From: JAKALD01 sp963817785
Lineage (GTDB): Bacteria; Pseudomonadota; Gammaproteobacteria; Burkholderiales; SG8-39
Assembly (NCBI GenBank): GCA_963817785.1
Contig: CAWFPL010000008.1
Coordinates: 1,550,001-1,614,000 of the forward strand
DNA length: 64,000 bases
Direction of reading: 5' to 3'
Positions 18,394-27,939 of the stretch are shown here, in pieces (position 1 is the stretch's first letter; each line of letters opens with the position of its first letter). The notes beneath the pieces were generated by a model. It saw nothing but the letters and a program-made list of their open reading frames with translations. It was not told the origin of the DNA and searched no databases. Both the position numbers and the translations under genes were made by a program.

Positions 18394-20016
18394 ATGCGCA
18401 AATTTCACGACCTGACCGCGGCGCAGCAATTCCGGCCACGCGTTCGGCAAGCGGCTCTGAAACTTCTCCTGTGCGCGGCGCTTTGCGCCGCGGCGGCGCT
18501 CGCGCCTGGCCAGGCGGCGGCGGTGACGCTGCGCATCACGCCGCAGTCGAATCTCGCGATCCTAGACCCGATCTGGACCACGGCGACGGTCACGCGCACG
18601 CACGGCTACATGATCTACGACACCCTGTTCGGCACCGACGCCGAAGGCCAGGTGCGGCCGCAGATGGTCGACACCTGGAGCGTGAGCGCCGACAAGCGGC
18701 TGTGGACCTTCACGCTGCGCCCGGGACTGCGCTTCAGCGACGGCACGCCGGTCACGAGCGCCGACGTCATCGCCTCGCTCGAGCGCTGGGGCCAGCGCGA
18801 CAACATGGGCCAGGAACTGTTCAAGTTCGTCGCGCGGCTCGAGGCGGTGGACGCGCACACCTTCCGCATGCGGCTCAAGGAACCCTACGGACTGGTACTC
18901 GAGTCGCTGGGCAAGCTCGGCGCCAACGTGCCCTTCATCATGCCCGAGCGCGTGGCCGAGACACCCGCCGACCGCCAGATCGACGACTTCACCGGCTCGG
19001 GCCCGTACATGTTCAAGCAGGACGAGTGGAAGCCCGGGGCGCTCGTGGTGTACGTGAAGAACCCGTACTACAAGCCCAGGGACGAGCCGCCCTCGGGAAC
19101 GGCGGGCGGCAAGCGCGTGTACGTCGACCGCGTCGAGTGGCACATCATCGCCGATCCGCAGACGCAGGTGAGCGCGCTCATCTCCGGCGAGATCGACGTG
19201 CTCGAGCAGCCGGCGCACGAGTATTACGCGATGCTGCGCCGGGATCCGAATATCCGCGTGCTCGACAACAAATACGGCGCGATGGTGATCCTGCGCTTCA
19301 ATCAGCTGCAGCCCCCGTTCAACGACGTGCGCCTGCGGCGTGCGGCGCTGGTGGCGCTGTCGCAAAAGCCCTTCCTGCAGGCCCAGTACGTCTCGCCCGA
19401 CCTGTATCGCACCTGCCGCTCGGTGTATCCCTGCGGCAGCGCGTACGCCAGCGAGCGCGGCATGGACGGCCTGCTCGGCGGCGATTTCAGGCGCGCCCGC
19501 GCGATGCTCGAGCAGGCGGGCTACGACGGCACGCCGGTGGTGATCCTGCAGCCGACCGATCTCGCCACCATTTCCAGGCTGCCGCTGGTGGCCGCGCAGC
19601 AGCTGCGCTTCGCAGGCTTCAAGGTAGAGCTGCAGGCGATGGACTGGCAGACGCTGGTCTCGCGCCGCGCCAATCGAGGGCCGGTGGCGCAAGGCGGCTG
19701 GAACGTGTTTCTGACCACCTTCAACGGGCTCGACCTGGACAATCCAGTGGTCAATCCGGCGCTCAACGCGTCCTGCGGGCAAGCCTGGGTGGGCTGGCCC
19801 TGCGACCCCGAGCTCGAGCGCCTGCGCGCGCAGTTCGTACGCGCCACCGACCCGGCCGACAAGAAGCGCATCGCCGAGCAGGTGCAGGAGCGCGCGCTCG
19901 AGATCGCCACCCACGCGCCCCTCGGGGAGTACTTCCAGCCGGTCGCCGTACGCAAGAACGTCACCGGCTACCTCAACGCGCCGGTGTACCTGTACTGGAA
20001 CCTGCGCAAGCGCTGA
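18394..20016 (+). CDS. ABC substrate-binding protein, DppA/OppA family
   Basis: Periplasmic solute receptor of family 5 (peptides, nickel, oligosaccharides), 540 aa. The N-terminus has a basic start and a long hydrophobic signal region ending GQAAAVT. The family landmarks WTFTLRPGLRFSDGTPVTSADVIASLERW and the GSGPYMFKQDEW segment are present. Ligand cannot be told. I start at the ATG 18394; the frame is open upstream to 18325. A TATCAT -10-like element is at 18363-18368. First gene of a five-function, four-gene importer operon. Confidence 0.88.
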   Translation: MRKFHDLTAAQQFRPRVRQAALKLLLCAALCAAAALAPGQAAAVTLRITPQSNLAILDPIWTTATVTRTHGYMIYDTLFGTDAEGQVRPQMVDTWSVSADKRLWTFTLRPGLRFSDGTPVTSADVIASLERWGQRDNMGQELFKFVARLEAVDAHTFRMRLKEPYGLVLESLGKLGANVPFIMPERVAETPADRQIDDFTGSGPYMFKQDEWKPGALVVYVKNPYYKPRDEPPSGTAGGKRVYVDRVEWHIIADPQTQVSALISGEIDVLEQPAHEYYAMLRRDPNIRVLDNKYGAMVILRFNQLQPPFNDVRLRRAALVALSQKPFLQAQYVSPDLYRTCRSVYPCGSAYASERGMDGLLGGDFRRARAMLEQAGYDGTPVVILQPTDLATISRLPLVAAQQLRFAGFKVELQAMDWQTLVSRRANRGPVAQGGWNVFLTTFNGLDLDNPVVNPALNASCGQAWVGWPCDPELERLRAQFVRATDPADKKRIAEQVQERALEIATHAPLGEYFQPVAVRKNVTGYLNAPVYLYWNLRKR

Positions 20017-20019
20017 GCC

Positions 20020-20961
20020 GTGCGCGCGTTCGTGCTCAGGCGGCTGCTCGCCACCATCCCGGTGCTGCTCGTGGTCGCGGTGCTGGTGTTCCTCATCACT
20101 CGCCTCACCCCGGGCGACCCGGCGGCGATCATCGCCGGGAACTCGGCCAACTCCGAGCAGATCGCCCACATCCGCGTCGCGCTCGGCCTCGACCGCCCGC
20201 TGGCGGTGCAGTTCGGCTCCTGGCTGTGGGGCGTGCTGCACGGCGACCTCGGCCGGTCGTTCTATTTCAAGCTCACGGTGGCGCAGCTGATCGGCCAGCG
20301 CCTGGGCCCGACCGTGGCGCTTTCGCTGTGCACCATCGTTCTCAGCGTGCTGCTGGCGGTCCCGCTCGGCGTGCTCGCCGCCTGGCGACGCGGCGGCTGG
20401 CTCGACCGCACCCTCATGGGGTTCTCGGTGCTGGGCTTCTCGGTACCGGTGTTCGTGCTCGGTTACGTCCTGATCTACGTGGTGGCGCTCAAGCTGCGCT
20501 GGCTTCCGGTGCAGGGCTACGTGCCGCTGGCGAACGGGTTCATCCCGTTCATGCGCCATCTCATCCTGCCCTCGGTCACGCTGTCGGTGATCTACATCGC
20601 GCTGATCGCGCGCGTGACGCGCGCCGCGGTGGCCGAGGCGCTGACCGAGGACTACGTGCGTACCGCGCGCGCCAAGGGTCTGCCGGAGGCGCGCGTGCTG
20701 ATCCGGCACGCGCTCGCGAACGCCGCGGTGCCGATCGTCACCGTGATCGGGATCGGCATCGCGCTCCTGGTGGGCGGCGTGGTGGTCACCGAGAGCGTGT
20801 TCTCCATCCCGGGCCTCGGCCGGCTGACGGTGGACGCGGTGCTGGCGCGCGACTTCCCGACCATCCAGGGCGTGATCCTGTTCTTCTCGGTCGTCTACGT
20901 GCTGATCAACCTGCTGGTCGATCTGTCCTACGTGCTGCTCGACCCGAGGATCCGCTACTGA
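20020..20961 (+). CDS. ABC permease, DppB type
   Basis: 313 aa, N-terminal MRAFVLRRLLATIPVLLVV typical of DppB, about six membrane segments, and the EAA loop EALTEDYVRTARAKGLPEARV. The C-terminus LSYVLLDPRIRY is characteristic. The start is GTG at 20020, three bases after the upstream stop. The stop overlaps the next start by one base (TGATG). Confidence 0.93.
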   Translation: MRAFVLRRLLATIPVLLVVAVLVFLITRLTPGDPAAIIAGNSANSEQIAHIRVALGLDRPLAVQFGSWLWGVLHGDLGRSFYFKLTVAQLIGQRLGPTVALSLCTIVLSVLLAVPLGVLAAWRRGGWLDRTLMGFSVLGFSVPVFVLGYVLIYVVALKLRWLPVQGYVPLANGFIPFMRHLILPSVTLSVIYIALIARVTRAAVAEALTEDYVRTARAKGLPEARVLIRHALANAAVPIVTVIGIGIALLVGGVVVTESVFSIPGLGRLTVDAVLARDFPTIQGVILFFSVVYVLINLLVDLSYVLLDPRIRY

Positions 20962-21887
20962 TGAGCGAGGCCGCCGGGGTCGAGCTGCGAAGCGCGCCGC
21001 CGGTCGCGACCGGCATCTGGCAGCGGCTCGCAGGCAACGGCGCGGTGCGCTTCGGGGGCACCGTGTTGCTGGTGCTGCTCGTGATCGCGCTCGCGGCCCC
21101 CTGGCTCGGCACCGTGGACCCGACCCTGTTCGATCCGGCGAGCCGCGACCTGCTGCCCGGCCGGGTCGGCGAGGTCATGACGCTCGACGGCGACGTGCTC
21201 AAGCACACCTTCTGGATGGGCTCGGACAGTTACGGCCGCGACATCTACAGCCGCGTGCTCTACGGAGCGCGGGTCTCGCTGCTGGTGGGCGCGACCGTGG
21301 CGCTGCTCGCGCTCACCTTGGGCATACTCGCGGGCTTGCTCGCCGGCTACTTCCGCTGGCTCGACGGCGTACTGATGCGCGTGATGGACGGCCTGATGGC
21401 GGTGCCGAATATCCTGCTCGCGATCGCGCTGGTGGCGATGTGGAAGGCGAGCCTGTGGACCGTGATCGCCGCGATCACGGTGCCCGAGATCCCGCGCGTG
21501 ACGCGGCTGGTGCGCTCGCTGGTGCTCGGCATCCGCGAGGAGCCCTACGTCGAGGCGGCGGTCTCGGTCGGCACCTCGCGCTTCGGAATCCTCACCCGCC
21601 ACATCCTGCCGAACTGCATCGCCCCGCTGGCGGTGCAGGGCACCTACGTGTGCGCCTCGGCGATGCTGGTCGAGGCGATCCTGTCGTTTCTTGGCGTCGG
21701 ACTGCCGACCGACATCCCGACCTGGGGCAACATGATGGCGGAGGGCCGCCTCGAGTTCACGCAGTACCCGCAGAACGTGTTCTTCCCGGGAGTGTTCCTC
21801 GCGCTCACCGTGTTCGCCGTCAACATCCTCGGCGACGGGCTGCGCGACACGCTCGATCCGCGCTTCGGCAAGCGGGGCGAGCGATGA
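20961..21887 (+). CDS. ABC permease, DppC type
   Basis: 308 aa with an N-terminal helix, the periplasmic HTFWMGSDSYGRDIYSRVLYGAR motif of DppC/OppC, about six membrane segments, the EAA loop EEPYVEAAVSVGTSRFGIL and the C-terminal GDGLRDTLDPR. It pairs with the DppB-like permease; its stop overlaps the start of the ATPase gene by four bases (ATGA). Confidence 0.93.
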   Translation: MSEAAGVELRSAPPVATGIWQRLAGNGAVRFGGTVLLVLLVIALAAPWLGTVDPTLFDPASRDLLPGRVGEVMTLDGDVLKHTFWMGSDSYGRDIYSRVLYGARVSLLVGATVALLALTLGILAGLLAGYFRWLDGVLMRVMDGLMAVPNILLAIALVAMWKASLWTVIAAITVPEIPRVTRLVRSLVLGIREEPYVEAAVSVGTSRFGILTRHILPNCIAPLAVQGTYVCASAMLVEAILSFLGVGLPTDIPTWGNMMAEGRLEFTQYPQNVFFPGVFLALTVFAVNILGDGLRDTLDPRFGKRGER

Positions 21888-23539
21888 GCGGCGCGGGCGC
21901 GGCCACGCCGGCGAACGACCGGCCGACCCTCGACATCCGCAGTCTGGCGGTCAGGCTGCCCGCCGGCGCCGAGCGGGTGGATGCGGTGCGCGAGGTGAGC
22001 TTCGCGGTGCGCAAGGGCGAGCTCGTGTGCCTGCTGGGCGAATCCGGCTCCGGCAAGTCGGTCATCGCGCAGACCGTGATGGGCCTGCTGCCGCGCGGGC
22101 TGCGGGCGGTCGCGGGCGAGGTGCGGCTCGAGGGCGAGAACCTGCTCGCGGCGAGGCCCGAGCGCCTGCGCCGGCTGCGCGGCGCGCGCATGTCGATGGT
22201 GTTCCAGGAGCCGATGACCGCGCTCAATCCGGTCATGCGCTGCGGTGCGCAGATCGACGAGCTGCTCGCCTGCCACACTGCGTTGCCGGGCGCCGAGCGC
22301 CGGCGCAGGATCCTCGACGTGCTGGCGCAGGTGCGGCTGCTCGACCCGGCGCGCATGCTCGCGTCCTACCCGCACCAGCTCTCCGGCGGCCAGCGCCAGC
22401 GCATCATGATCGCGATGGCGCTGATCCTCGAGCCGGCGCTGCTGGTCGCCGATGAGCCGACCACCGCGCTCGACGTGACCACGCAGGCCGAGATCCTGAG
22501 CCTCGTCCGGCTGCTGCAGCGCGATCATGGCACGGCGGTGCTGTTCATCACGCACGATTTCGGCGTGGTGGCCGAGATCGCCGATTGCGTCGCCGTGTTG
22601 CGTCAGGGCGAGCTGCTCGAGCAAGGCAGCGCCGAGGAGGTGCTGTCGCGCCCGCGACACGCCTATACGCGCATGCTGCTCGCGGCGGTGCCCGGCCTGG
22701 TGCCGCCCGAGCGCGCGCCGCTGGCGACGAGCGTGGAGGTACTCTCCGCGCACGGTCTCGGCAAGACCTACGCCGGCGGCACGTTCCTCGCGCGCGGCAA
22801 GGAGGTGGTCGCGGCGCGCGACATCGAGCTGTCGGTTCATCAGGGCGAGACCGTCGGCATCGTCGGGGAATCCGGCTCGGGCAAGTCGACCGTCGCGCGC
22901 TGCGTGGCGCGGCTGATCGAGGCGAGCGCCGGCCGGCTCGCTCTGGACGGCGAGCCGGTGGCGCTCACGGGCAGCGTGGCGCGCGAGTTCCGGCGCCGCG
23001 TGCAGATCGTATTCCAGGACCCGTATCGCTCGCTCAATCCGCGGCGCACCGTGGGAGCGGCCATCGTCGAAGGGCCGATGAATTTCGGCGCTCCCCGCGC
23101 CGACGCCTGGCGCCGCGCGGAAGCCCTCATGGGGCTGGTGCGCCTGTCCCCGGGAGCGCTCGCGCGCTATCCGCACGAGTTCTCCGGCGGCCAGCGCCAG
23201 CGCCTGTGCATCGCGCGCGCGCTCGCGCTCGAGCCGCAGCTGCTGATCGCCGACGAGGCGGTCTCGGCGCTCGACGTCTCGGTGCAGGCGCAGATCCTCA
23301 AGCTGCTGGCGGACATCCAGCTGCGCCTGCCGCTCGCGCTGCTGTTCATCACCCATGACCTGCGCGTGGCGGCGCAGATCTGCGACCGCATCGTGGTCAT
23401 GCAGCACGGCCGCATCGTCGAGCAGGGACCGGTCGGCGCGATCTTCCGCGCCCCGCGCCATCCCTACACCCGGGCGCTGCTCGCCGCAGCGCCCGGCCGC
23501 CACTTCGACTTCGCTCGCACCCGGACGAGTCCGGCCTGA
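21884..23539 (+). CDS. Fused double ABC ATPase (DppD-DppF type)
   Basis: 551-aa protein carrying two complete nucleotide-binding domains in tandem. Domain 1: Walker A GESGSGKSV (~residue 49), LSGGQRQRIMIA, LLVADEPTTALDV. Domain 2: Walker A GESGSGKST (~330), FSGGQRQRLCIARA, LLIADEAVSALDV; each has a switch histidine (FITHDFG, FITHDLR). In many peptide importers these are separate genes; the fused form is also common. It completes the operon, so no partner ATPase is needed. Confidence 0.94.
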   Translation: MSGAGAATPANDRPTLDIRSLAVRLPAGAERVDAVREVSFAVRKGELVCLLGESGSGKSVIAQTVMGLLPRGLRAVAGEVRLEGENLLAARPERLRRLRGARMSMVFQEPMTALNPVMRCGAQIDELLACHTALPGAERRRRILDVLAQVRLLDPARMLASYPHQLSGGQRQRIMIAMALILEPALLVADEPTTALDVTTQAEILSLVRLLQRDHGTAVLFITHDFGVVAEIADCVAVLRQGELLEQGSAEEVLSRPRHAYTRMLLAAVPGLVPPERAPLATSVEVLSAHGLGKTYAGGTFLARGKEVVAARDIELSVHQGETVGIVGESGSGKSTVARCVARLIEASAGRLALDGEPVALTGSVAREFRRRVQIVFQDPYRSLNPRRTVGAAIVEGPMNFGAPRADAWRRAEALMGLVRLSPGALARYPHEFSGGQRQRLCIARALALEPQLLIADEAVSALDVSVQAQILKLLADIQLRLPLALLFITHDLRVAAQICDRIVVMQHGRIVEQGPVGAIFRAPRHPYTRALLAAAPGRHFDFARTRTSPA

Positions 23540-23685
23540 GCATGCGCCGGCCGGCGGCGGCTTTCGGCACCAACCCTTCGCGCGCGGCATTCGCGCAGCC
23601 ATTCGGTTACGATAACGGCTTGCCCTTTTCCGGCGCGACGCAGTCCGCCCCGCCCCGTGCCGGGCGGGCTGCCGCGCAGTTCTTC

Positions 23686-24639
23686 ATGCGCTCCCTTGCG
23701 ATCGATCTGCTGCGCGAGCTCACGCGCCACGAACCGCAACCGGTCCGCGCGCTGGCGAGCGCCTGCGCGGCGACGCCCGGCAAGACCGAGCGCAGCCTCG
23801 CGCAGCTCGCCGCCGCGGGCCTCGTCGTGCCGGTGGCCGGCGGGCTGCGGCTCGCGGCGCCGTTCGATTTTCTCTCTGCCGATCGCATCCGCGCCGCGCT
23901 CGGTGCGCCGGCGCTGCAGATCGAGGTCGTCGACGCCTGCCCGTCGACCAATTCCGCGCTGCTCGCCGGAGGCGACGTGCCGCCCAAGCTGTTGCTCGCC
24001 GAGGAGCAGACCGCGGGCCGCGGCCGGCGCGGCCGGCGCTGGATCTGCGGCGTCGGCGCGGGGCTCACCTTCTCGCTGCGGCGCCGCTTGGGCCGCTCGC
24101 CGCGCGAGATCAAGGGCCTGTCGCTCGCCATAGGGGTGGCGGTGGCGCGCGGGCTGCGCGGGCTGGGCGCCGCCGGGGCGGCGCTCAAATGGCCCAACGA
24201 CTTGCTGGTGGGCGGCGCGAAGCTCGGCGGCATCCTGGTCGAGACGCGGATCCAGGCAGACGCGGTGACCGCGGTCGTGGGCATAGGCGTCAACTGCCGC
24301 GCAAGCCCCGGGCTCGAGGCGCGCCTGCGGCGGCGCGTTGCGGCGCTCGAGGACTTCGTGCGCCCGCTGCCGTCGCGCAACCTGGTGGTGGCGCGCATCG
24401 CGGCCGAGGTCCTGCGGGCGCTGGAGACCTTCGACGCCGAGGGCCTTGCGCCGTTTCGCGGCGACTGGGAGGCGATGCACGCGCACGCCGGCCAGCGCCT
24501 GCGCGTGCGGCTCGCCGACGGGCGCGTGCTCGCCGGCGTCGCCGACGGCCTGTGCGAAGACGGCGGGCTGCGGCTGCGCACCCGCTCGGGTGTGCACGCC
24601 GTAACCAGCGGCCGCGTCGTATCGTCCAGGGCGGCATGA
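23686..24639 (+). CDS. birA: Biotin--[acetyl-CoA-carboxylase] ligase
   Basis: Attaches biotin to BCCP. With the start at ATG 23686 the protein is 317 aa, with an N-terminal winged-helix region (residues ~1-65, possibly a biotin-responsive repressor domain), the catalytic EEQTAGRGRRGRRW motif, LKWPNDLLV with the biotin-contacting Lys, and a C-terminal SH3-like domain. The frame is open to 23542, but that extension is low-complexity. It overlaps coaX by four bases; birA-coaX linkage is common in betaproteobacteria. Confidence 0.93.
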   Translation: MRSLAIDLLRELTRHEPQPVRALASACAATPGKTERSLAQLAAAGLVVPVAGGLRLAAPFDFLSADRIRAALGAPALQIEVVDACPSTNSALLAGGDVPPKLLLAEEQTAGRGRRGRRWICGVGAGLTFSLRRRLGRSPREIKGLSLAIGVAVARGLRGLGAAGAALKWPNDLLVGGAKLGGILVETRIQADAVTAVVGIGVNCRASPGLEARLRRRVAALEDFVRPLPSRNLVVARIAAEVLRALETFDAEGLAPFRGDWEAMHAHAGQRLRVRLADGRVLAGVADGLCEDGGLRLRTRSGVHAVTSGRVVSSRAA

Positions 24640-25382
24640 TGATTCTCGCCATCGACGCGGGCAACTCGCGCGTGAAATGGGGCTGGCACGACGGCCGCGG
24701 CTGGCACGGCTTGGCCACCGTGTCGCTCATCGAGTTCGCCGCCGCGAGCCACGACATCAATCCCTTCGCCGCGACGCACGAAGATGCGGACCAGATCGTG
24801 ATCTCGAACGTCGCCGGCGACGGCGCACACCAGCTGCTGGTCAACTGGACCAGCATCTTCGAAGCCGAGCCGCTGTGGGTGCACGGCGCGGCCGAGTGCT
24901 GCGGCGTCACCAACCGCTACGAGCGCCCGGAGCAGCTCGGCCCCGACCGCTGGGCCGCGCTGATCGCGGCGCACGCGCTCGACCCCGGCCGCTGCCTGGT
25001 GGTGAACGCCGGCACCGCGACCACCGTGGATGCGCTGTCGGCCGAGGGGGAATTCCTCGGCGGCCTGATCCTGCCGGGGGTGGAACTGATGCGCTTCGTG
25101 CTGCACGAGCACACCGGGCGCCTGCCGATCCAGCAGGGCTCGTACCGCGAAGCGCCGCGCAACACGCTCGATGCGATCGAGACCGGCTGCCGCCACGCGC
25201 AGGCCGGTGCCGTCGAGCGCATGTACCGCCTGATGGGCGGCAAGGGACAATGCCTGGTGTCGGGCGGCGCCGGGCAGTCGCTGATCGAGATGCTGGATCT
25301 TCCGTGCCGCTACGTGGAAAACCTCGTTCTCGAGGGGCTGGTGAAGATCGGGCGGGCCGAGGCCTCGCGCCAGCGCTCATGA
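24636..25382 (+). CDS. coaX: Type III pantothenate kinase
   Basis: First enzyme of CoA synthesis from pantothenate, 248 aa, ASKHA fold. N-terminal phosphate-binding motif LAIDAGNSRVKWG, the GPDRWAALIAA motif, NAGTATTVDAL and FLGGLILPG are all present. Two adjacent ATGs (24636 and 24639) could start it; the first overlaps the birA stop as ATGA. Its own stop overlaps the next gene by four bases. Confidence 0.94.
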   Translation: MMILAIDAGNSRVKWGWHDGRGWHGLATVSLIEFAAASHDINPFAATHEDADQIVISNVAGDGAHQLLVNWTSIFEAEPLWVHGAAECCGVTNRYERPEQLGPDRWAALIAAHALDPGRCLVVNAGTATTVDALSAEGEFLGGLILPGVELMRFVLHEHTGRLPIQQGSYREAPRNTLDAIETGCRHAQAGAVERMYRLMGGKGQCLVSGGAGQSLIEMLDLPCRYVENLVLEGLVKIGRAEASRQRS

Positions 25383-26107
25383 GAACCTTGTTCCTGCTGC
25401 TGCTGCTGGCCAACCTCGCCTTCTTCGCCTGGAGCCGCTATCTCGCGCCGCGTCCGGTGGGCGCCGATCCGCGCCCGCTGGCGCAGCAGATCGACCCCGG
25501 AGCGCTGCGCATCCTGACCCCGGGTGCAGTCGCCGCCATGGCGCCGTCCAAGCCGAAACCCGCATCCACCGCGGCAGCAGGCGCGCCCGCCGCTCCGACC
25601 GCGTCTGCGCCCGCGACTTCGACCGCCACGCCTCTCGTGTGCATGGAATGGGGCGCGGTCGATCCCGCGGACGCCGCGCGCGCCGCGCAGGCGCTCGCGC
25701 CGCTCGGCCTAGGGTCGCGCCTGTCCCAGCGCACCGAGGCAGGAGGGCAGAGCTGGTGGGTATTCATTCCGCCGCAGCCCAGCCTGCAAACCGCGCAGAA
25801 GAAGGCCGCCGAATTGAAGGCGCTCGGCGTCGACGATTATTTCATCGTGCAGGACCAGGGACCCGAGCGCTGGGCGATTTCGCTCGGCGTGTTCCGCAGC
25901 GAGGCGGCGGCCCAAACCCGGCTGGAAGCGCTGCGCGCGAAGAAAGTGCACAGCGCAGAGGCGGGGCAGCGCGCCTCGCGGGGCGAGAGACTTTGGTACG
26001 TAGTGAGCGAGGTCGATGCCGCGCTGCGGGCCAAGCTGCAGCAGATCGCGCAGGGCTTCCCGGGCAGCGAACTGCGGGAATGCGCGCCCCCGGCGCCCTC
26101 CAACTGA
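25379..26107 (+). CDS. SPOR-domain membrane protein
   Basis: 242 aa: an N-terminal membrane anchor (MRTLFLLLLLANLAFFAWSR), an Ala/Pro/Thr-rich linker to about residue 85, then a C-terminal region with SPOR-like features (WWVFIPPQPSLQTAQKKAAEL, WAISLGVFRSEAAAQTRL). SPOR domains bind denuded septal peptidoglycan, so a role in division or envelope maintenance is possible. It overlaps coaX by ATGA and completes the birA-coaX-SPOR operon. Confidence 0.8.
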   Translation: MRTLFLLLLLANLAFFAWSRYLAPRPVGADPRPLAQQIDPGALRILTPGAVAAMAPSKPKPASTAAAGAPAAPTASAPATSTATPLVCMEWGAVDPADAARAAQALAPLGLGSRLSQRTEAGGQSWWVFIPPQPSLQTAQKKAAELKALGVDDYFIVQDQGPERWAISLGVFRSEAAAQTRLEALRAKKVHSAEAGQRASRGERLWYVVSEVDAALRAKLQQIAQGFPGSELRECAPPAPSN

Positions 26108-26144
26108 CGACCACGGACGCCTCCGGCGGCTGCGCCGCCCCGAC

Positions 26145-26525
26145 CTAGCCTATCGGGTACGCGCCCCCGGGCACATGCTTGGCGACCACCGCGAGCAGCC
26201 GGTCGGCACGCACCGGCTTGGTTACGTAGCCGACCGCGCCCAGCTCCTTGCTGCGGCCGTCGCCGTCCTCCACCGAGGTGAGAAAGATCACCGGAATGTC
26301 GGGGATCGATTTGTCCGCCTTCAGCGCCGCGACGAACTCGAAGCCGTCCATGAACGGCATGTTGACGTCGGTGATGATCAGGTCGGGCGGGTCCTTCAGC
26401 ACCATGTGCCCGGCGACGATCGCGTCCTCCGCGACGCGCACCTCGTAGCCGGCAGTGCGCAGGTGCAGCCTGAGCAGCTCCCGGAGGCTTTCGTCGTCAT
26501 CCACCACGAGGATGCGGGCTGCCAT
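26145..26525 (-). CDS. Single-domain response regulator (receiver only)
   Basis: 126-aa CheY-like receiver: acidic pocket VVDDDES (residues ~7-13), phosphoacceptor Asp in IITDVNMPFMDG (~residue 53), Thr in FLTS and Lys in VTKPV. There is no output domain, so it works by protein-protein contact. No histidine kinase gene is nearby. It lies 33 bp downstream of tRNA-Thr on the same strand with no hairpin between, so it may be read from the strong tRNA promoter. Confidence 0.9.
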   Translation of the reverse strand: MAARILVVDDDESLRELLRLHLRTAGYEVRVAEDAIVAGHMVLKDPPDLIITDVNMPFMDGFEFVAALKADKSIPDIPVIFLTSVEDGDGRSKELGAVGYVTKPVRADRLLAVVAKHVPGGAYPIG

Positions 26526-26557
26526 CGTTCGAGGAAAGTATCCGAGAGCGGCGGGAT

Positions 26558-26633
<76 letters not shown>

Positions 26634-26666
26634 CTGTGGATCGCGTACGCCCGACGCGAGCGGCAA

Positions 26667-26695
26667 ATTATAGCGGGGCGAGGCTCGCGTGTGAA
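26667..26695 (-). promoter_or_regulatory. Sigma-70 promoter of tRNA-Thr
   Basis: Minus strand -35 TTCACA (26695-26690), a 17-bp spacer and -10 TATAAT (26672-26667), followed by a GC-rich discriminator. The predicted start is about 26 nt before the tRNA 5' end. Confidence 0.8.
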
Positions 26696-26844
26696 CAATT
26701 TCCTCCCCGCGAAAGCGTGACCGATTTCCCGCCGTGCGCGTCGCGGCGCGCCGTTCAGGGCGGCATTCCCGCCGCCGGTCGCCCGGCTTTGCCCGGTTGC
26801 GCCCGGTCCGCCTAGCATTCAGGCACCCAGGGAGGGAAGTTCCC

Positions 26845-27303
26845 ATGCGCCAGGCCAGAGGTTTCACGCTGCTCGAGCTGATGATCACGCTCGCGATCGT
26901 CGCCATTCTTGCGGCGATCGCACTACCGTCGTACCAGGATTACATCATGCGCGGCAAGATCGCGGAGGCAGTCGCGAATCTGTCCTCCACGCGCATCGCG
27001 ATGGAGAAGTACTACGGGGACAATCACTTCTACAACGCGTCCGGCACGCCCGGCACCTGCGGCGTGACGATGCCGAGCGGCGACAACGCCAAGTACTTCA
27101 CCATCACCTGCGCCTCCGGGACATCGAGCGGCCCCGGGGACCAGACCTACACGCTTACCGCCACCGGCCTCGCCAACATGAGCACGTTCACCTACACGAT
27201 CAACGAGTCGAACGTGCGCACGACCAACATCACGGCCCCGACCGGCTGGGCCACCTCGGGGACCGTCAACTGCTGGATCCAGAGGAAAGGCGACTCGTGC
27301 TGA
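26845..27303 (+). CDS. pilE: Type IV pilin (PilE/PilA-like)
   Basis: 152-aa prepilin with a short leader MRQARG cleaved before FTLLELMITLAIVAILAAIALPSY, including the conserved Glu5. The C-terminal part has two Cys pairs suitable for a disulfide-bonded D-region (TCGVT, ITCAS, NCW, DSC). GGGAGGGAAG precedes the ATG. It heads a cluster of minor pilin genes and may be either a major or minor subunit. I found no sigma-54 promoter upstream. Confidence 0.88.
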   Translation: MRQARGFTLLELMITLAIVAILAAIALPSYQDYIMRGKIAEAVANLSSTRIAMEKYYGDNHFYNASGTPGTCGVTMPSGDNAKYFTITCASGTSSGPGDQTYTLTATGLANMSTFTYTINESNVRTTNITAPTGWATSGTVNCWIQRKGDSC

Positions 27304-27929
27304 GCATGCGCCTCCAGCGCGGCGTCACCCTCATCGAGCTGATGATCGGCCTGGTGATCATGGCGCTCGTGCTCTTTCTCGGCGTGCCGGCGTTCACCAC
27401 GTTCCTGCAGAACACGCAGATCCGCAACGCCGGCGCGACGACGCTGCAGGGCCTCGACCTGGCGCGCTCCGAGGCGGTGCGCCTGAACACCCAGGTGCGC
27501 TTCCAGCTGGTGAGCGATTTCACCGCGAGCTGCACGCTGTCCACCACCTCGCTCAACTGGATCGTCAGCCTGGCCGACCCGAGTGGCGCCTGCAACCAGC
27601 CCGCGTGGGGCGACAACGTCACCAACACGTCAATATTGCCGACTCCCCCGGCGACGCCCTTCATCATCGAGACGAAATCCGCCAAGGAAGGAAGCGCCAA
27701 CGTGGCGGCGACCGCTGACGCCTCGAACGTCGTGTTCAACGGCCTGGGTCGCGTCGTCGGCACGGGCATCACGCAGATCGACATCTCCAATCCGGCCGGC
27801 GGCAACTGCCAGAACGCCACCACGCCGGGCCCCATGCGCTGCCTGCGCATCCAGGTGTCCACCGGCGGGCAAGCGAAGCTGTGCGATCCGAAGGTGACCG
27901 ACACCACGGACCCGCGCATCTGCGACTGA
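27297..27929 (+). CDS. fimT: Minor pseudopilin FimT/GspH family
   Basis: 210 aa with prepilin cleavage site RG/VTLIELMIGLVIMALVL and the LARSEAVRLNTQV segment typical of FimT/GspH. A GTG at 27297 overlaps the pilE end and sits 6 nt after AGGAAAGG; an ATG at 27306 would give a 6-residue leader but is too far from that site. FimT/FimU proteins help initiate pilus assembly and, in some species, bind DNA during uptake. Confidence 0.85.
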   Translation: MLSMRLQRGVTLIELMIGLVIMALVLFLGVPAFTTFLQNTQIRNAGATTLQGLDLARSEAVRLNTQVRFQLVSDFTASCTLSTTSLNWIVSLADPSGACNQPAWGDNVTNTSILPTPPATPFIIETKSAKEGSANVAATADASNVVFNGLGRVVGTGITQIDISNPAGGNCQNATTPGPMRCLRIQVSTGGQAKLCDPKVTDTTDPRICD

Positions 27930-27939
27930 GAGAGCGACG

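Noticed and set aside
18117..20960. Very long plus-strand frame running through the dppA and dppB region into dppC
   Set aside because: Only its 3' end (from 20961) is a real protein; the upstream part is out of phase with recognisable genes and has shadow-frame composition.
26700..26844. Sigma-54 promoter for the pilE-like gene
   Set aside because: No GG-N10-GC element with the -24/-12 consensus could be found upstream, although pilE genes often have one.
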